From Paracoccus rhizosphaerae (GTDB lineage: Bacteria > Pseudomonadota > Alphaproteobacteria > Rhodobacterales > Rhodobacteraceae): a DNA stretch of 56,374 bases. Positions 26,882-38,478 of this stretch are shown piece after piece. The first letter of the stretch is position 1, and every line of letters begins with the position of its first letter. The stretch covers positions 1 through 56,374 of the forward strand of contig NZ_JAOTBE010000019.1 of the NCBI RefSeq assembly GCF_026162645.1, written 5' to 3'. Made by a program: the position numbers and the translations under genes. The notes under the pieces were generated by a model. The model made no database searches. It was not told the origin of the DNA and was given only the letters and a program-made list of their open reading frames with translations.

Positions 26882-28771
26882 ATGGGTTACCGCGACATTC
26901 AAGCAGGCTGGCAACAGGACCCCGAGGCGTTCTGGATGAAGGCCGCCGAGGCCATAGACTGGGACAGCCCGCCAAGCCGCGCTTTCTTCGACCAGGGTCC
27001 GGCCGGCGAATGGTTCGCCGACGGTATGGTCAACACCTGCTGGAACGCCATCGACCGGCATGTTCAGGCGGGCCACGGTGACCGGCTGGCGGTCATCCAC
27101 GACAGCCCGATGACGGACAGCGTCAGCCGCCTGACCTATTCGGAACTCCAGGACCGCGTGGCGCGGCTGGCAGGGGTGCTGGCGGCGCGGGGCATCGGCA
27201 AGGGCGACCGCGTCATCATCTACATGCCGATGATACCCGAGGCGCTGCAAGCGATGCTGGCCTGCGCCCGGATCGGCGCCATCCACTCGGTCGTCTTCGG
27301 CGGTTTCGCCGCGCACGAGCTTGCGGTTCGCATCGACGACGCCCGCCCCCGCGCGATCATCGCGGCCTCTTGCGGATTGGAGCCGGGACGCACCGTCGCC
27401 TACAAGCCGCTGATGGACCGCGCCATCGCCGAGGCGACGCACAAGCCGGATGTCACCATCGTCTTCCAGCGCCCCGAATGCCGCGCCGACATGACGGAGG
27501 GCCGCGATCTGGATTGGAAGGATGCCGTGGCCGCCGCCGATCCGGTCGACTGCGTCCCGGTCGAGGGGAATCATCCGGCCTATATCCTCTATACCTCGGG
27601 CACGACGGGCCAGCCGAAGGGCGTGGTCCGTCATTCGGCCGGCCACCTTGTCGCCCTCGCTTGGAGCGTGCCCCACATCTATGGCATTGGGCCGGGCGAC
27701 GTCTTCTGGGTCGCCTCCGATGTGGGTTGGGTCGTCGGCCACAGCTATATCGTCTATGGCCCGCTGATCGCCGGCGCGACCACCGTGATCTTCGAAGGCA
27801 AGCCCGTCGGCACCCCCGACGCCGGCACCTTCTGGCGGGTGATCGCGGACCACAAGGTGAAAAGCTTCTTCACCGCCCCCACCGCCATCCGCGCCGTCAA
27901 GCGCGAGGACCCCCAGGGAAAGCTGGTCGCGCAGCACGATCTGTCATCGCTGCAGGCGCTGTTCCTTGCGGGCGAGCGTGCCGATCCCGACACCATCACC
28001 TGGTGCGAGGATCGGCTGAATGTCCCGGTCATCGACCACTGGTGGCAGACCGAGACGGGTTGGGCAATCGCCGCCAACCCGTTCGGGATCGAACTTCTGC
28101 CGGTCAAGAAGGGTAGCCCGACCCTGCCCATGCCCGGCTATGACGTGCAGGTCCTGGACGAGGCCGGCCATCCCGTCGCGCCCCGCACGCTTGGCGCCAT
28201 CGCCATCCGCCTGCCCCTGCCGCCAGGCACCCTGCCGACGCTGTGGAATGCCGAGGATCGGTTCCGCAAGGCCTATCTGGACCATTTCCCCGGCTATTAC
28301 GAAACCGGCGACGCTGGCTACGTCGATGAGGACGGCTACGTCTACATCATGGCGCGGACGGACGATGTCATCAACGTCGCGGGCCATCGTCTGTCCACCG
28401 GCGGAATGGAGGAGGTTCTGGCCTCTCATCCCGCCGTGGCGGAATGCGCGGTCATCGGTGTGGCGGACCCGCTGAAGGGTCAGGCGCCCGTGGGGCTTCT
28501 GTGCCTGAAGAAGGGCGCCGAAGCAGATCCGTCGCAGGTCGTGGCCGAGGTCGTGGCCATGGTGCGCGACCAGATCGGCCCCGTTGCGGCCTTCAAGACG
28601 GCCTGCGTGGTGGACCGCCTGCCCAAGACCCGGTCGGGGAAGATCCTGCGCGCCACCATGGCCAGGATCGCCGATGGAGAGGACTTCAAGATGCCCGCGA
28701 CCATCGACGATCCGGCGATCCTGGACGAGATCCGCGCCTCTCTGGCGACGGTCGGCTACCCGCGCGGCTGA
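26882..28771 (+). CDS. prpE: Propionyl-CoA synthetase
   Basis: PrpE activates propionate (and more weakly acetate) to the CoA thioester with ATP. The 629-residue ANL-superfamily protein has the P-loop YILYTSGTTGQPKGVVR (about residues 235-251), and DHWWQTETGW (A5). It also has YYETGDAGYVDEDGYVYIMARTDDVINVAGHRLSTGGMEE (A7-A8 region), and the catalytic Lys in LPKTRSGKILR. The VFGGFAAHELAVRIDDA segment and overall length fit PrpE/ACSS3-type enzymes better than AcsA. The ATG follows GGAGG. An inverted repeat with TTTGCAAA lies upstream and is a candidate operator. Confidence 0.92.
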   Translation: MGYRDIQAGWQQDPEAFWMKAAEAIDWDSPPSRAFFDQGPAGEWFADGMVNTCWNAIDRHVQAGHGDRLAVIHDSPMTDSVSRLTYSELQDRVARLAGVLAARGIGKGDRVIIYMPMIPEALQAMLACARIGAIHSVVFGGFAAHELAVRIDDARPRAIIAASCGLEPGRTVAYKPLMDRAIAEATHKPDVTIVFQRPECRADMTEGRDLDWKDAVAAADPVDCVPVEGNHPAYILYTSGTTGQPKGVVRHSAGHLVALAWSVPHIYGIGPGDVFWVASDVGWVVGHSYIVYGPLIAGATTVIFEGKPVGTPDAGTFWRVIADHKVKSFFTAPTAIRAVKREDPQGKLVAQHDLSSLQALFLAGERADPDTITWCEDRLNVPVIDHWWQTETGWAIAANPFGIELLPVKKGSPTLPMPGYDVQVLDEAGHPVAPRTLGAIAIRLPLPPGTLPTLWNAEDRFRKAYLDHFPGYYETGDAGYVDEDGYVYIMARTDDVINVAGHRLSTGGMEEVLASHPAVAECAVIGVADPLKGQAPVGLLCLKKGAEADPSQVVAEVVAMVRDQIGPVAAFKTACVVDRLPKTRSGKILRATMARIADGEDFKMPATIDDPAILDEIRASLATVGYPRG

Positions 28772-28788
28772 AGCGCCGGCGGGGCGGA

Positions 28789-30120
28789 TCAGGCCAGCTC
28801 CGCCCCCAGCCGCGTCATCAGCGGCACGAAATCCGGGAAGGACGTGGTGATCGGCCCGGCATCGTCTATGCCGACAGGATGTTCGGTGGCCATGCCGAGG
28901 ACCAGGAAGCTCATGGCGATGCGGTGATCCAGGTGGGTCACCGCCTGCCCGCCGCCCGGAACGCGCGCCATGCCGTGGACGGTCATGCTGTCGGCCGTGT
29001 CCTCGACCTCGACACTGTTGGCCCGCAGCCCCTTGGCCATCGCGTCGATGCGATCGCTTTCCTTGACCCGCAGTTCCGACACGCCGTTCATGACGGTCGG
29101 ACCCTCGGCAAAGCTGGCGATGACCGACAGGATCGGAAATTCGTCGATCATGCTGGCGGCACGCGCGGCCGGGACTCTGACGCCCTTCAGCGGGCCGTGC
29201 CGCACCACCAGGTCGGCAACGGGCTCTCCGCCCTCTTCGCGGGTGTTCTCGAACGTGATGTCGGCGCCCATCTCCAACAGCGTGACATAGAGCCCGTCGC
29301 GCGTCGGGTTCCGGCTGACGCCCGGCACGCGGATTTCGGACCCGGGCACGATCAGCGCCGCCGCCACCGGGAACGCCGCGCTGGACGGGTCGCGTGGCAC
29401 CGCCACGGGTTGAGGGCGCAGCTCGGGACGGCCCGTCAGGGTGATCCGGTGGCCGTCAGACGTGGTCTCGGTGCGGATTTCGGCGCCAAAGCCTGTCAGC
29501 ATCCGTTCCGAGTGATCGCGGGTGGGCTCGGATTCGATAACCACCGTGTCGCCGGGGACGTTCAGCCCGGCCAGCAGGATCGCCGACTTGATCTGCGCAC
29601 TGGCGACGGGGGTGCGATACGTGACCGGCACCGGGTCCTGCGCCCCTTCTATGGTGATGGGCAGGCGGCCGCCTTCCCGCGTGGTGATGCGGGCGCCGAA
29701 CTGCGCCAGCGGATCGGTCACCCGTGCCATGGGCCGGCGCGACAGGCTGGCGTCGCCGGTGAAGGTCGCGGTAATCGGCGTCGTGGCCATGGCACCCATG
29801 ATCAGCCGCACGCCGGTGCCGGAATTGCCGCAGTCGATCACCCCCTCGGGCGAACGAAAGCCGCCGACGCCCACGCCGTGGACCGACCAGTCACCAGGCC
29901 CGTGCTGCGTCACCTGAGCGCCGAAGGCGACCATGGCGCGGGCCGTGTCCAGAACGTCCTGCCCCTCCAGCAGGCCGGTGATCCGCGTCTCGCCCACCGC
30001 CATCGCGCCTAGGATCAGCGCGCGGTGGCTGATCGACTTGTCGCCCGGCACCAGGGCCAAGCCCTTCAGCGGGCCGCAGCGGCGCGAGGTCATCGGGCGG
30101 GGTTCGACGGAATGCGACAT
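28789..30120 (-). CDS. aroA: 3-phosphoshikimate 1-carboxyvinyltransferase (EPSP synthase), class II-like
   Basis: AroA joins shikimate 3-phosphate and PEP in the pathway to chorismate, which feeds trpE here. The 443-residue protein has [19 protein letters not shown] (about 22-40), [32 protein letters not shown], and [15 protein letters not shown]. The segments SISHRAL and [15 protein letters not shown] resemble the class II (CP4-type) enzymes found in alphaproteobacteria. It converges with prpE across 17 bases and is divergent from the AlkD-like gene. Confidence 0.96.
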   Translation of the reverse strand: MSHSVEPRPMTSRRCGPLKGLALVPGDKSISHRALILGAMAVGETRITGLLEGQDVLDTARAMVAFGAQVTQHGPGDWSVHGVGVGGFRSPEGVIDCGNSGTGVRLIMGAMATTPITATFTGDASLSRRPMARVTDPLAQFGARITTREGGRLPITIEGAQDPVPVTYRTPVASAQIKSAILLAGLNVPGDTVVIESEPTRDHSERMLTGFGAEIRTETTSDGHRITLTGRPELRPQPVAVPRDPSSAAFPVAAALIVPGSEIRVPGVSRNPTRDGLYVTLLEMGADITFENTREEGGEPVADLVVRHGPLKGVRVPAARAASMIDEFPILSVIASFAEGPTVMNGVSELRVKESDRIDAMAKGLRANSVEVEDTADSMTVHGMARVPGGGQAVTHLDHRIAMSFLVLGMATEHPVGIDDAGPITTSFPDFVPLMTRLGAELA

Positions 30121-30233
30121 GGGCTACCTCGTGGTTTCGCGGGCCTTTTAGCTTGCCCGCCGCCGCCCTGCCACCACCTTCTTGAGGACCGCCACCCGCC
30201 TGCCTAGAAGGGGCCGAGCAGCAGGAGAACACC

Positions 30234-30875
30234 ATGCAGGAACTGGAACGCCTTCGGGCCGAGGCCGACGTGACCCGCGCCGCCCGCACCGCCGCCAGGC
30301 ACAAGACCGGCCGAGAGACCCTGGGCGTGCCCCCGGCGCGGATCGAGGCGCTGGCATCCGAATGGCGTGCGGCGCTGGACATCAACGGCCGCGTGGATCT
30401 GGCGCGGGCGCTGTGGGACAGCGATGTCCACGAGGCACGGCTGGCCGCGGCGCGGCTGCTGGTGCAGGCGCGCATGCGCCCCGACGACGGCGCCTGGCAG
30501 GCCATTCTGGATTGGGCGCCAGACGTCGACGGGACCGAGATCGGCGATGCGGTCATGGCCGCCGCCTCGCGCAGGCTTCTGGCCGTGCCCGAACGGCTGG
30601 ACCAGATCGAGCCCTGGGTGACGGGTGCGAACCCGTGGCTGCGACGGGCGGTGCTGGTCGCGACCGGTCCCTGGGCGCGGATGAACAACCTCAAGCCGGC
30701 GGACCGGGCCGTGCGGGAACGGGTGCTGGCATGGGCGATTAAACTGTCGCGGGACCGCAACGGCGCGGTCCGGCAGGCCGTCGACAGCTGGCTGCGCGAT
30801 CTGGACAAGCACGATCCCGACCGCGCCGCCACCTGGCGCACCGACTGGGACGCACAAGACGATCAGGAGCGATAG
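30234..30875 (+). CDS. AlkD-like DNA alkylation repair protein (HEAT-like repeats)
   Basis: The 213-residue, helix-rich protein resembles AlkD/ALR repair proteins. It shows paired-helix repeats such as LARALWDSDVHEARLAAARLLVQAR and PWLRRAVLVATGPWARM, and a C-terminal DRNGAVRQAVDSWLRDLDKHDP segment. AlkD enzymes remove bulky or positively charged alkylated bases without flipping them. The assignment rests on the repeat pattern, so catalytic activity is not shown. It lies divergent from aroA, and its last 13 bases overlap the convergent lipoprotein gene. Confidence 0.75.
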   Translation: MQELERLRAEADVTRAARTAARHKTGRETLGVPPARIEALASEWRAALDINGRVDLARALWDSDVHEARLAAARLLVQARMRPDDGAWQAILDWAPDVDGTEIGDAVMAAASRRLLAVPERLDQIEPWVTGANPWLRRAVLVATGPWARMNNLKPADRAVRERVLAWAIKLSRDRNGAVRQAVDSWLRDLDKHDPDRAATWRTDWDAQDDQER

Positions 30876-31351
30876 ACCTCCAGCGTTGGCAGATCGGTCA
30901 GCGGCACGTCCAGCAGTTGCAGCGCGGGCAGCGACACCTGGCTGCCACTGCCGCCAGTGGTCAGCGGGATCAGTTCGACCTTGGCGGACTTGCCGGTGGC
31001 GGGGTTCACGATCCGGCCCATGGCGCGTTCCTCGACCAGGGGCGTCTTGATCCAGAACCCGCCCTCGGCCGGGTTGCCAAGCGAGCCGACCGTGGTTCCA
31101 AGCCGCTGCTCGGCCTGCGCCGGAGCCTCGGCGGCCGCGGCGCGCTGCTCGGCCGTGGTGGTGTCCAGTTGGGCAGGCGTGGCTCGGGCCGCCGGCCGGG
31201 GCGCCGGGGCGCGGGTGATGGCCGTCGCGGCGGTGGCGGGCGGCGTTTCGGGCGTGGCGGCGCCCGGCCGGGACTGCATGGACGCCATCTGGCTGCAGCC
31301 GACCAGGATCAGGCCACAGGCTGCGGTCAGGGCGATGGAAGCGATGCGCAT
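30863..31351 (-). CDS. Small lipoprotein of unknown function
   Basis: The 162-residue protein has a lipoprotein signal peptide ending LILVGC-S (lipobox), then an Ala/Pro/Thr-rich linker (about 25-95). A short conserved-looking domain with GGFWIKTPLVEERAMGRIV, KSAKVELIPL and SLPALQLLDVPLTDLPTLEVY ends the protein. It is probably anchored in a membrane on the periplasmic side. The frame extends to 31471, but the ATG at 31351 has AGAGG upstream and starts the signal peptide. It converges with the AlkD-like gene and is divergent from moaA. Function unknown. Confidence 0.75.
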   Translation of the reverse strand: MRIASIALTAACGLILVGCSQMASMQSRPGAATPETPPATAATAITRAPAPRPAARATPAQLDTTTAEQRAAAAEAPAQAEQRLGTTVGSLGNPAEGGFWIKTPLVEERAMGRIVNPATGKSAKVELIPLTTGGSGSQVSLPALQLLDVPLTDLPTLEVYRS

Positions 31352-31470
31352 GGGAAGCCTCTGCTGGGGTCGTTCGCGCCAGCTTAGCCCCGCCCGGACC
31401 GGAACGTCCACCGTCCCTGAAAACCGCAACCGCGCTTGTCGGCAGGCGTCCGCGCGCCTAGATTGACCCA

Positions 31471-32478
31471 ATGGACATGCACGCGCCCCTGATCGACCCC
31501 TTCGCCCGCCCGATCACCTATCTGCGGGTGTCGGTCACGGACCGCTGCGACTTCCGCTGCGTCTACTGCATGGCCGAGCACATGCAGTTCCTGCCCAAGG
31601 CCGATCTTCTGACGCTGGAGGAACTGGACCGCCTGTGCACCGCGTTCATCGGCCTAGGCGTGCGCAAGCTGCGCATCACAGGCGGCGAGCCGCTTGTCAG
31701 GCGCGGCATCATGGGGTTCTTCCGTCAGGTGTCGCGCCATCTGGGCCAAGGTCTGGACGAGCTGACGCTGACCACGAACGGCAGCCAGCTGGCGCGCCAC
31801 GCCGCCGAACTGGCCGGGATCGGCGTGCGCCGGGTCAACGTCTCGCTAGACACTCTGGACCCCGACAAGTTCGCCGCGATCACCCGCTGGGGCCGCCTGC
31901 CGCAGGTGCTCGAAGGTATCCACGCCGCGACCGCCGCAGGCCTGCGGGTCAAGATCAACACCGTCGCGCTGAAGGGGGTCAACGATGCGGAACTCTTCGA
32001 CCTCGTCCGCTGGTGCGGCGACGAGGGGCACGACCTGACCTTCATCGAGGTCATGCCCATGGGCGATCTGGGCGAGGAAGACCGGCTGGACCAGTACTGG
32101 CCGCTGTCCGACCTGCGCGCGCAACTGGCCCGCCGTTTCACCCTGACCGATCTGCCCGAACGGACCGGCGGCCCCGCCCGCTATGTCCGGTTGGAGGAAA
32201 CTGGCCAGAAGATCGGCTTCATCACGCCGCTGACCCACAATTTCTGCGAAAGCTGCAACCGCGTCCGCGTCACCTGCACCGGAGAGCTGTTCATGTGTCT
32301 GGGCCAGGAGGACAACGCCGACCTGCGCGCGCCCCTGCGGGCCAGCCCCGACGACCGGGCGCTGCGCGAGACAATCCGCGCTGCCATCGCGCGCAAGCCG
32401 AAGGGCCACGACTTCGACTATTCCCGCCAATCCGTCGGCGGCCAGATGACCCGCCACATGAGCCATACCGGCGGCTAG
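31471..32478 (+). CDS. moaA: GTP 3',8-cyclase (radical SAM molybdenum-cofactor enzyme)
   Basis: MoaA rearranges GTP with S-adenosylmethionine in the first step of molybdenum-cofactor synthesis, upstream of MoaC. The 335-residue protein has the radical-SAM cluster Cys26, Cys30, Cys33 (CDFRCVYC), [13 protein letters not shown], and the second cluster Cys259, Cys262, Cys276. It ends in the essential Gly-Gly tail (MSHTGG). Its last four bases overlap the convergent P-loop gene. It is not in the moaC-moeA cluster. Confidence 0.97.
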   Translation: MDMHAPLIDPFARPITYLRVSVTDRCDFRCVYCMAEHMQFLPKADLLTLEELDRLCTAFIGLGVRKLRITGGEPLVRRGIMGFFRQVSRHLGQGLDELTLTTNGSQLARHAAELAGIGVRRVNVSLDTLDPDKFAAITRWGRLPQVLEGIHAATAAGLRVKINTVALKGVNDAELFDLVRWCGDEGHDLTFIEVMPMGDLGEEDRLDQYWPLSDLRAQLARRFTLTDLPERTGGPARYVRLEETGQKIGFITPLTHNFCESCNRVRVTCTGELFMCLGQEDNADLRAPLRASPDDRALRETIRAAIARKPKGHDFDYSRQSVGGQMTRHMSHTGG

Positions 32479-33074
32479 GCGCAGTGCGGGACCGGTACGC
32501 CGGTGTGCCCGTCGATGACAAACCCGCGTCGGCCTGCGACTGGACTGCAGCCAGAGATGAAGCGGTTGATCTCTCCTCGGGAGCTCAATTGCCGGATTGT
32601 TAGTCGGGGCGACGCGTTCATCACCGCTTGCGCGCGTTCCAGGTGAAAGCTGTTCGACCGCAGGGCATATTCGACCGCCGACAGCGTCTGCGGGCCGAAT
32701 CGCTGTGTGCAGCCCTCTGCCATGCCCGGCCTGATCATTCGCGAATATCGCCACGACCGCAGGATGATCTGCATCACCTGCATCAGCCTGCTGGGCGCCA
32801 GGACCAGCAGCAGATCAGCCCGCTTCGCACGATCATGACTGGTTTCGTAATGCCCACCCTCGATGATCCAGTGATCAGTGGCGTGGATTTCGGACGTCAT
32901 CCGGTCCAGCTCGTCCGTGGTGCGGTGAACGAAGCCTGGCAGCCAGCTCAGCTGGTCGATGTGATACCGCGGCAGCCCGCTGATCGCCGCCAGACGCAGG
33001 GCCAGATGCGACTTGCCCACGCCAGAGCCGCCCATGATCATCACCCGTTCGAAGACGCGGGGTCCAGTCACCAT
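32475..33074 (-). CDS. P-loop kinase-like (topology-modulation/AAA-type) ATPase
   Basis: The 199-residue protein has a Walker A motif GGSGVGKS (residues 15-22) followed by [25 protein letters not shown]. It also has a [24 protein letters not shown] segment, the pattern of small adenylate-kinase-like ATPases annotated as topology-modulation or FlaR-like proteins. Their substrate is unknown. The ATG at 33074 is preceded by GGAGGAAG; the frame is open 16 codons further. Base composition appears a little lower in G+C than its neighbours. It converges on moaA with a four-base overlap. Confidence 0.78.
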   Translation of the reverse strand: MVTGPRVFERVMIMGGSGVGKSHLALRLAAISGLPRYHIDQLSWLPGFVHRTTDELDRMTSEIHATDHWIIEGGHYETSHDRAKRADLLLVLAPSRLMQVMQIILRSWRYSRMIRPGMAEGCTQRFGPQTLSAVEYALRSNSFHLERAQAVMNASPRLTIRQLSSRGEINRFISGCSPVAGRRGFVIDGHTGVPVPHCA

Positions 33075-33147
33075 GCTTCCTCCACAGGACACTCTGACAT
33101 GTCCGTGAGGAAGTGTCATCACTGCGGGGAAAGTTCCCGCTGAGAGC

Positions 33148-34281
33148 CTATTCGGCGGCCGTCTGATCAGCGGCGGCCTCGGCCTCCAGCTTCTGGGCCC
33201 GTTCCTCGACCAGTTCCACGATGTGATCGATCATCTGGTCGTTCGACATCTTGTGGCTCTGCTTGCCGGCCATGTAGACCATGCCAGACCCTGCCCCACC
33301 GCCGGTGAAGCCTAGGTCTGTCATCAGCGCCTCTCCGGGTCCGTTCACGACGCAGCCGATGATTGACAGGCTCATCGGGGTCTTCACATGCTCCAGCCGC
33401 TTCTCCAGCACCTCGACGGTCTTGATGACGTCGAAACCCTGCCGGGCGCAGCTGGGGCAGCTGATGATCTGCACGCCGCGCGTCCGCAGGCCGAGCGACT
33501 TGAGGATCTCGAACCCGACCTTGACCTCCTCGACCGGATCGGCGGACAGGCTGACGCGGATGGTGTCGCCAATGCCCATCCACAGCAGGTTGCCAAGGCC
33601 GATCGCCGATTTCACCGTGCCGCCGACAAAGCCCCCGGCCTCGGTGATGCCCAGATGGATCGGCGCATCCGTCGCCTCGGCCAGCTGCTGATAGGCGGCC
33701 GCAGCCAGGAAGACGTCGCTGGCCTTCACGCTGATCTTGAATTCGTGAAAATCGTTGTCCTGCAGGATCTTGATGTGATCCAGCCCCGATTCCACCATCG
33801 CGTCCGGGCAGGGCTCGCCGTATTTCTCCAGCAGGTGCCGCTCCAGCGATCCGGCGTTGACGCCGATGCGGATCGAACAGCCGTGGTCGCGGGCGGCCTT
33901 GATGACCTCTCGAACGCGGCTTTCGTCGCCGATGTTGCCGGGGTTGATGCGCAGACAGGCGGCGCCAGCCTCGGCGGCCTCGATGGCGCGCTTGTAGTGG
34001 AAGTGGATGTCCGCGACGATCGGCACCGGGCTTTCCCGGCAGATTTCCTTCAACGCCCGCGTCGTTTCCTGGTCCGGCGCGCTGATCCGCACGATGTCGG
34101 CGCCCGCATCGGCCGCGCGGATGACCTGGTCCAGCGTGGCGCGGACGTCGTGGCCATCGGTGTTGGTCATCGTCTGCACGCTGATCGGGGCGTCGCCGCC
34201 GACGGGGACGTTGCCGACCATGATCTGGCGGGACTTGCGACGCTCGATGTTGCGCCAGGGACGGATCGGGTTCAGCGACAT
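33148..34281 (-). CDS. ispG: 4-hydroxy-3-methylbut-2-en-1-yl diphosphate synthase
   Basis: IspG makes HMBPP in the non-mevalonate isoprenoid pathway using a [4Fe-4S] cluster. The 377-residue protein has [15 protein letters not shown] near the start and the TIM-barrel segments [20 protein letters not shown] and [14 protein letters not shown]. The cluster cysteines lie in [15 protein letters not shown] and [12 protein letters not shown] short hairpin (GCGGGGAA/TTCCCGC around 33124-33140) follows its stop and may help end the transcript. The C-terminal Ala/Glu-rich tail is not conserved. Confidence 0.96.
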   Translation of the reverse strand: MSLNPIRPWRNIERRKSRQIMVGNVPVGGDAPISVQTMTNTDGHDVRATLDQVIRAADAGADIVRISAPDQETTRALKEICRESPVPIVADIHFHYKRAIEAAEAGAACLRINPGNIGDESRVREVIKAARDHGCSIRIGVNAGSLERHLLEKYGEPCPDAMVESGLDHIKILQDNDFHEFKISVKASDVFLAAAAYQQLAEATDAPIHLGITEAGGFVGGTVKSAIGLGNLLWMGIGDTIRVSLSADPVEEVKVGFEILKSLGLRTRGVQIISCPSCARQGFDVIKTVEVLEKRLEHVKTPMSLSIIGCVVNGPGEALMTDLGFTGGGAGSGMVYMAGKQSHKMSNDQMIDHIVELVEERAQKLEAEAAADQTAAE

Positions 34282-34342
34282 GGGCAGCCTCCGGGGTTCG
34301 TCCCCCAGATAGGCGATCCGGGCCGCCCCGACAACCGGCGCC

Positions 34343-34999
34343 TTACTGGACCAGCGCGGTCAACACGGTTCCAAGGCAGTCTCGCGGCAGCATCAGCAGC
34401 ATCTGTCCCTCGACCCGCAGCGTCACCAGACCCGTCGCCCGGTTTGACGTCCCGACTCGTCCTCCCGGCGCGAACTCGATCCCCTCGATCGGCCACTCCA
34501 GCCCGCTGCTGGTCCCGCGCGCCGGTCCCATCGGGAACAGCGAAACCCGCGTTCCCGGCATCAGCGGCAGCGTCATGCGCGGCGGACAGGCGAAGACGAC
34601 ATCATCCGGGGCCAGCATGACGACCCGCGGCGCACCCGGCGCGACGATCGCCGTCAGCGCCGCCAGCGTATGATCCAGCCGCAGCCCGGCAAAGCCCACC
34701 GCCATGACAAGCGGGGCCGAGATGCGGGTCAGGCACTTCACGAAGTCGGTGCTGTCCTGTTCGGCGACGTGCATGACCCGGTCCGACGGCACCATCCGCC
34801 GTGCCGCGCCCGAGATGCTGTCGAGGTCGCCGATGACCCAGTCGGGCGGATGCCCCAATGCCAAAGCGCGATCCGCCCCGCCGTCAGCCGCAACCAGCAC
34901 AGGCGCGACCGCCAATGCGGCCGCCAGATCGGCAGGACCCACCGCGCCGCCGCCGATGACGGTCACCCCCCTGCCATCGCGGACGGGCCGAGAGATCAT
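34343..34999 (-). CDS. thiN: Thiamine diphosphokinase
   Basis: The enzyme transfers diphosphate from ATP to thiamine to give thiamine diphosphate. The 218-residue protein has [29 protein letters not shown] (about 34-62; D-G-G-A and G-D-L-D-S are diagnostic), [11 protein letters not shown], and [12 protein letters not shown]. The C-terminal domain has [24 protein letters not shown], typical of this family. The frame extends to 35329, but the ATG at 34999 overlaps the DUF2842 stop as ATGA. The two are co-transcribed. Confidence 0.93.
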   Translation of the reverse strand: MISRPVRDGRGVTVIGGGAVGPADLAAALAVAPVLVAADGGADRALALGHPPDWVIGDLDSISGAARRMVPSDRVMHVAEQDSTDFVKCLTRISAPLVMAVGFAGLRLDHTLAALTAIVAPGAPRVVMLAPDDVVFACPPRMTLPLMPGTRVSLFPMGPARGTSSGLEWPIEGIEFAPGGRVGTSNRATGLVTLRVEGQMLLMLPRDCLGTVLTALVQ

Positions 35000-35208
35000 T
35001 CGCCCTTGCCGACGCCCGTGAAGACCCGGCGGAACGGCAAGGCCCACAAGACGCCCAGAACGACATAGACGACGACCTCCACCCAGATTGGCTGCCGGCC
35101 GTAACGCGTATCCAGCCAATTCATCAGCGTCACCGCCGCCACGACATAGAGCGGCATCCCAACAACCAGGATCAGGATCGACAGACGTTTGCGAGTCTTC
35201 AGATTCAT
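34996..35208 (-). CDS. DUF2842 small membrane protein
   Basis: The 70-residue protein has two hydrophobic segments (about 8-28 and 42-59) separated by LDTRYGRQPIWVEV. It ends with [16 protein letters not shown], which fits the DUF2842 family of alphaproteobacterial two-helix membrane proteins. Its function is unknown. It precedes thiN with a four-base overlap and lies 80 bases after purA on the same strand. Confidence 0.82.
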   Translation of the reverse strand: MNLKTRKRLSILILVVGMPLYVVAAVTLMNWLDTRYGRQPIWVEVVVYVVLGVLWALPFRRVFTGVGKGE

Positions 35209-35237
35209 CGGTCTCTCCTGCTTTGGTCCGGAAATAT

Positions 35238-35272
35238 CCCCCAGGGGGCCCGGGGGACGGGACGTCCCCCGG
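35238..35272. repeat. GC-rich hairpin element between purA and DUF2842
   Basis: A perfect 10-bp stem CCGGGGGACG (35250-35259) and CGTCCCCCGG (35263-35272) has a three-base loop. A small CCCCC-A-GGGGG palindrome (35238-35248) sits beside it. It has no T-run and may end or stabilise the purA message. GC hairpins of this kind recur between genes in Rhodobacteraceae. Confidence 0.6.
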
Positions 35273-35288
35273 AGGTCGCGGGATGCAA

Positions 35289-36581
<1,293 letters not shown>

Positions 36582-36701
36582 GAGCGATCCTTTCGTTGTC
36601 CGAAACCGTTTTTCGTCCCGGCTCTAGCGCATCGGGTGATGCGGGGGAAGGCGCGATTTGGTGCGCCCCGCCGGCGGCATCACGCACATTGGCCCCTGCA
36701 T

Positions 36702-36723
36702 GGGTATTTTTGCAAAGGTGAAG
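36702..36723. repeat. Recurrent Rhodobacteraceae-type intergenic motif
   Basis: The sequence GGGTATTTTTGCAAAGGTGA (36702-36721, continuing AG) lies in the 144-base gap between slyX and purA, just after the slyX stop on its strand. Close relatives of this AT-rich motif recur near gene ends in Rhodobacter and Paracoccus genomes, as far as I recall. Its role is not known to me. Confidence 0.4.
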
Positions 36724-36725
36724 CG

Positions 36726-36941
36726 TCAGTAGTGCGGCGGGCGCTGGTCGGCCAAGGGGATTGTGCCGGTCTGGTCGGCCTGACGCTCTGCCTCGGCCCG
36801 CATCAGAAGGTCCAGGCGATGGGTCAGGCGCGCGATGTCGCGATCCTGCCGGGCGATGACCTCGGACAGATCTTCGGTCAGGCGCGCAAGGTGGGCCAGC
36901 GCCTCTTCCATCTGGTGGAGCCTGTCGGGCTGCTTGTCCAT
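36726..36941 (-). CDS. slyX: SlyX family protein
   Basis: The 71-residue protein is almost entirely one coiled-coil helix (about 5-50, [36 protein letters not shown]), of which [12 protein letters not shown] is typical of SlyX. It ends with the family's P-P-H-Y tail. The function of SlyX is not established. The ATG at 36941 has GGAAGG upstream and gives the standard length; the open frame further upstream belongs to the divergent hisS region. The ATGs of slyX and hisS are 58 bases apart. Confidence 0.88.
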   Translation of the reverse strand: MDKQPDRLHQMEEALAHLARLTEDLSEVIARQDRDIARLTHRLDLLMRAEAERQADQTGTIPLADQRPPHY

Positions 36942-36999
36942 GTCGTCACCTTCCGTTAGAGCGGCGCCTGAATACGGCCCTGAAAAGGCGACAGACACC

Positions 37000-38478
37000 A
37001 TGGCAAAAGAAAAGAAGCAGCCCCGGCCCAAGGCCGAGACGCCCAAGGGGTTCCGGGACTATTTCGGCGCGGATGTGACCGAGCGCAAGGCGATGCTGGA
37101 CCGGATCGCCGCGATCTATCACCGCCATGGCTTCGATCCACTGGAAACCAGCGCGGTCGAGACGGTCGAGGCCCTTGGCAAGTTCCTGCCAGATGTGGAC
37201 CGCCCCAATGCCGGCGTCTTTGCTTGGCAGGAAGAGGCCGTGCCCGGTGGCGGTTCGGGCGACTGGCTGGCGCTGCGCTATGACCTGACGGCGCCCCTGG
37301 CGCGGGTCGCGGCACAGTTCAGGAACGATCTGCCGACGCCCTATCGCCGCTATGCGATGGGGCCGGTGTGGCGCAACGAGAAGCCGGGGCCGGGCCGGTT
37401 CCGGCAGTTTTATCAGTGCGATGCCGACACGGTCGGGTCGGCGTCGGTCGCGGCCGATGCCGAGATCTGCGCGATGCTAGCCGATGCGCTGGAGGGCGTC
37501 GGGATCGCGCGCGGCGACTACATCGTGCGGATCAACAACCGCAAGGTGCTGAACGGAGTGCTGGAGGCCGCCGAGGTTCGTCCCGATCAGGCCGAGGACG
37601 TGCTGCGCCAGATCGACAAGTTCGACAAGGTCGGCCGCGATGGTGTGCTGGCCCTGCTGACGACGGGGCGCACCGACGACAGCGGCGCGCAGATCGACGG
37701 CGTCGGGCTGTCCGAGGCGCAGGTCGCGCCGGTCCTGGCGTTCCTGACTTCGAAAGGCGCCGACAATGCGCTGACGCTGGACAACCTGGCGGCGGCCGTC
37801 GGCGGATCGACCGTCGGCGCCGAGGGCGTGGACGAGCTGCGCCAGATCGCCGGCATGCTGGCCGCCATGGGCGTCGCCGAGGATCGGGCCGTGATCGACC
37901 CGTCGGTGGTCAGGGGCCTGGGTTACTACACCGGCCCGGTTTTCGAAGCCGAGCTGACCTTCGAGATCCTGGACGACAAGGGCCGCAAGCGGCAGTTCGG
38001 GTCGGTCGCTGGCGGCGGGCGCTATGACGGGCTGGTGGAACGCTTCACCGGCCAGAAGGTGCCCGCGACCGGCGTCAGCATCGGCGTGGACCGGCTGCTG
38101 GCCGCACTGCGGGCCAAGGGGCTGGCGGGGGCCGAGGATCGGGGGCCGGTCGTCGTAACCGTCATGGACCGCGACCGGATGGCGGATTACCAGGCGATGG
38201 CGGCCGAGCTGCGCGCGGCTGGTATCCGGGCCGAGGTTTATCTGGGCAACCCGAAGAACTTTGGCAACCAGCTGAAATATGCCGACAAACGCGGCGCGCC
38301 GGTGGCGATCATCCAGGGCGGGGACGAAGCCGAACGTGGCGTCGTGCAGGTCAAGGACCTGGTCCTGGGCGCAAGGATCGCCGCCGATGCCTCGGTCGAG
38401 GAATGGAAGTCGCAGCCTGCGCAGACCGAGGCTGCGCGTGCAGATCTGGTTGCGGAAGTGCGGCGGATCCTCGGATGA
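37000..38478 (+). CDS. hisS: Histidyl-tRNA synthetase
   Basis: HisS charges tRNA-His with histidine. The 492-residue class II synthetase has [11 protein letters not shown], motif 2 [23 protein letters not shown] (core [15 protein letters not shown]) and a His-specific [13 protein letters not shown]. It also has [16 protein letters not shown], motif 3 [13 protein letters not shown], and a C-terminal anticodon-binding domain (about 390-490). The protein is longer than E. coli HisS (424). The start at 37000 gives a Lys-rich N-terminus before GFRDYFG; a weak AAAGGCGA lies upstream. Its stop overlaps the hisZ start (ATGA). Confidence 0.95.
   Translation: MAKEKKQPRPKAETPKGFRDYFGADVTERKAMLDRIAAIYHRHGFDPLETSAVETVEALGKFLPDVDRPNAGVFAWQEEAVPGGGSGDWLALRYDLTAPLARVAAQFRNDLPTPYRRYAMGPVWRNEKPGPGRFRQFYQCDADTVGSASVAADAEICAMLADALEGVGIARGDYIVRINNRKVLNGVLEAAEVRPDQAEDVLRQIDKFDKVGRDGVLALLTTGRTDDSGAQIDGVGLSEAQVAPVLAFLTSKGADNALTLDNLAAAVGGSTVGAEGVDELRQIAGMLAAMGVAEDRAVIDPSVVRGLGYYTGPVFEAELTFEILDDKGRKRQFGSVAGGGRYDGLVERFTGQKVPATGVSIGVDRLLAALRAKGLAGAEDRGPVVVTVMDRDRMADYQAMAAELRAAGIRAEVYLGNPKNFGNQLKYADKRGAPVAIIQGGDEAERGVVQVKDLVLGARIAADASVEEWKSQPAQTEAARADLVAEVRRILG

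Noticed and set aside
28444..30012. 522-codon open frame on the plus strand over the end of prpE and opposite aroA
   Set aside because: It overlaps two well-supported genes and lacks any domain; it is a shadow frame.
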